Assembly (NCBI GenBank): GCA_902767775.1
Contig: CACXIP010000008.1
Location: 78,223 to 142,222 of the forward strand
Source: an uncultured Prevotellaceae bacterium
Lineage (GTDB): Bacteria; Bacteroidota; Bacteroidia; Bacteroidales; Bacteroidaceae
DNA: 64,000 nucleotides
Direction: 5' to 3'
Made by a program: the position numbers and the translations under genes. Below the pieces are notes generated by a model. That model was given only the letters and a program-made list of their open reading frames with translations, searched no databases and had not been told where the DNA came from. Numbering within the stretch: the stretch's first letter is position 1; each line of letters begins with the position of its first letter. Positions 63,969 through 64,000 of this stretch are shown here, one piece after another.

Positions 63969-64000
63969 TTTGGCTGGTAGTTTTGAAGTTCGTACCTTTG
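63969..64000 (+). promoter_or_regulatory. Promoter of a gene beyond the window
   Basis: TTTG (63969-63972), a 20-bp gap, TACCTTTG (63993-64000) at the very end of the window: a consensus Bacteroidota promoter pointing rightward. Confidence 0.7.

Overview
The window looks like chromosomal DNA of a gut or rumen Bacteroidales, most likely Prevotella/Segatella-like. The evidence is SusC/SusD proteins, a one-polypeptide hybrid two-component regulator, type III glutamine synthetase, DUF4290 and PCMD proteins, promoters of the Bacteroidota type (TTTG, about 19 bp, TAnnTTTG), and no clear Shine-Dalgarno sequences. The genus is an inference.

Layout. 1-1825: 3' end of ruvB, then coaD and ybeY. 1886-24687: a polysaccharide utilisation locus with two glucuronoyl-esterase-like (CE15) proteins and a CotH protein on the plus strand; GH105, GH2 and a beta-propeller/DUF362 fusion on the minus strand; a hybrid two-component regulator; and a SusD/SusC pair. 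25287-32527: 2-oxoglutarate:ferredoxin oxidoreductase (korAB), PEP carboxykinase, a PCMD lipoprotein with an outer-membrane barrel, and a small TonB-C protein. 32700-38582: a minus-strand housekeeping run (tsaB, DUF4290, murA, rimM, dxr, rseP). 38751-44830: yicC, a DUF559 nuclease flanked by inverted repeats, gmk, nadD, two glycosyltransferases and a flippase. 45101-49305: glnN, a TorF-like porin and a YqiA-like hydrolase. 49747-59298: a second enzyme cluster (DUF2264, GH105, LacZ-like GH2, GH51, GH99-like) with no SusCD or regulator of its own in the window. 59805-63866: a HAD phosphatase and a large FAD/Fe-S dehydrogenase. No tRNA, rRNA, CRISPR array or classical IS was recognised.

How the genes work together. 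The regulator probably senses a glycan fragment in the periplasm and drives SusC/SusD and the enzymes. Two minus-strand units (GH105 and DUF362-GH2) share a 24-bp near-identical site exactly 60 bp upstream of both start codons, and susC has its own pair of 12-bp direct repeats. The enzyme set (GH105, GH2, GH51, DUF2264, CE15) suggests uronic-acid-rich plant polysaccharides such as pectin side chains, arabinogalactan or glucuronoarabinoxylan.

The most unusual content lies between the genes. Many gaps are filled with in-phase degenerate tandem arrays of fixed 7-, 8- or 9-bp period. At least three gaps hold a composite element in the order stop codon, ATTAAGR heptamers, an 80-bp core with a perfect palindrome, octamers, next start codon, always in the direction of the downstream gene. 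Nonamer arrays of GTCNGAC type occupy three convergent gaps and overlap stop codons. Separately, a DUF559 nuclease gene bounded by 32-bp inverted repeats sits between yicC and gmk, and one repeat is translated as part of the Gmk N-terminus.
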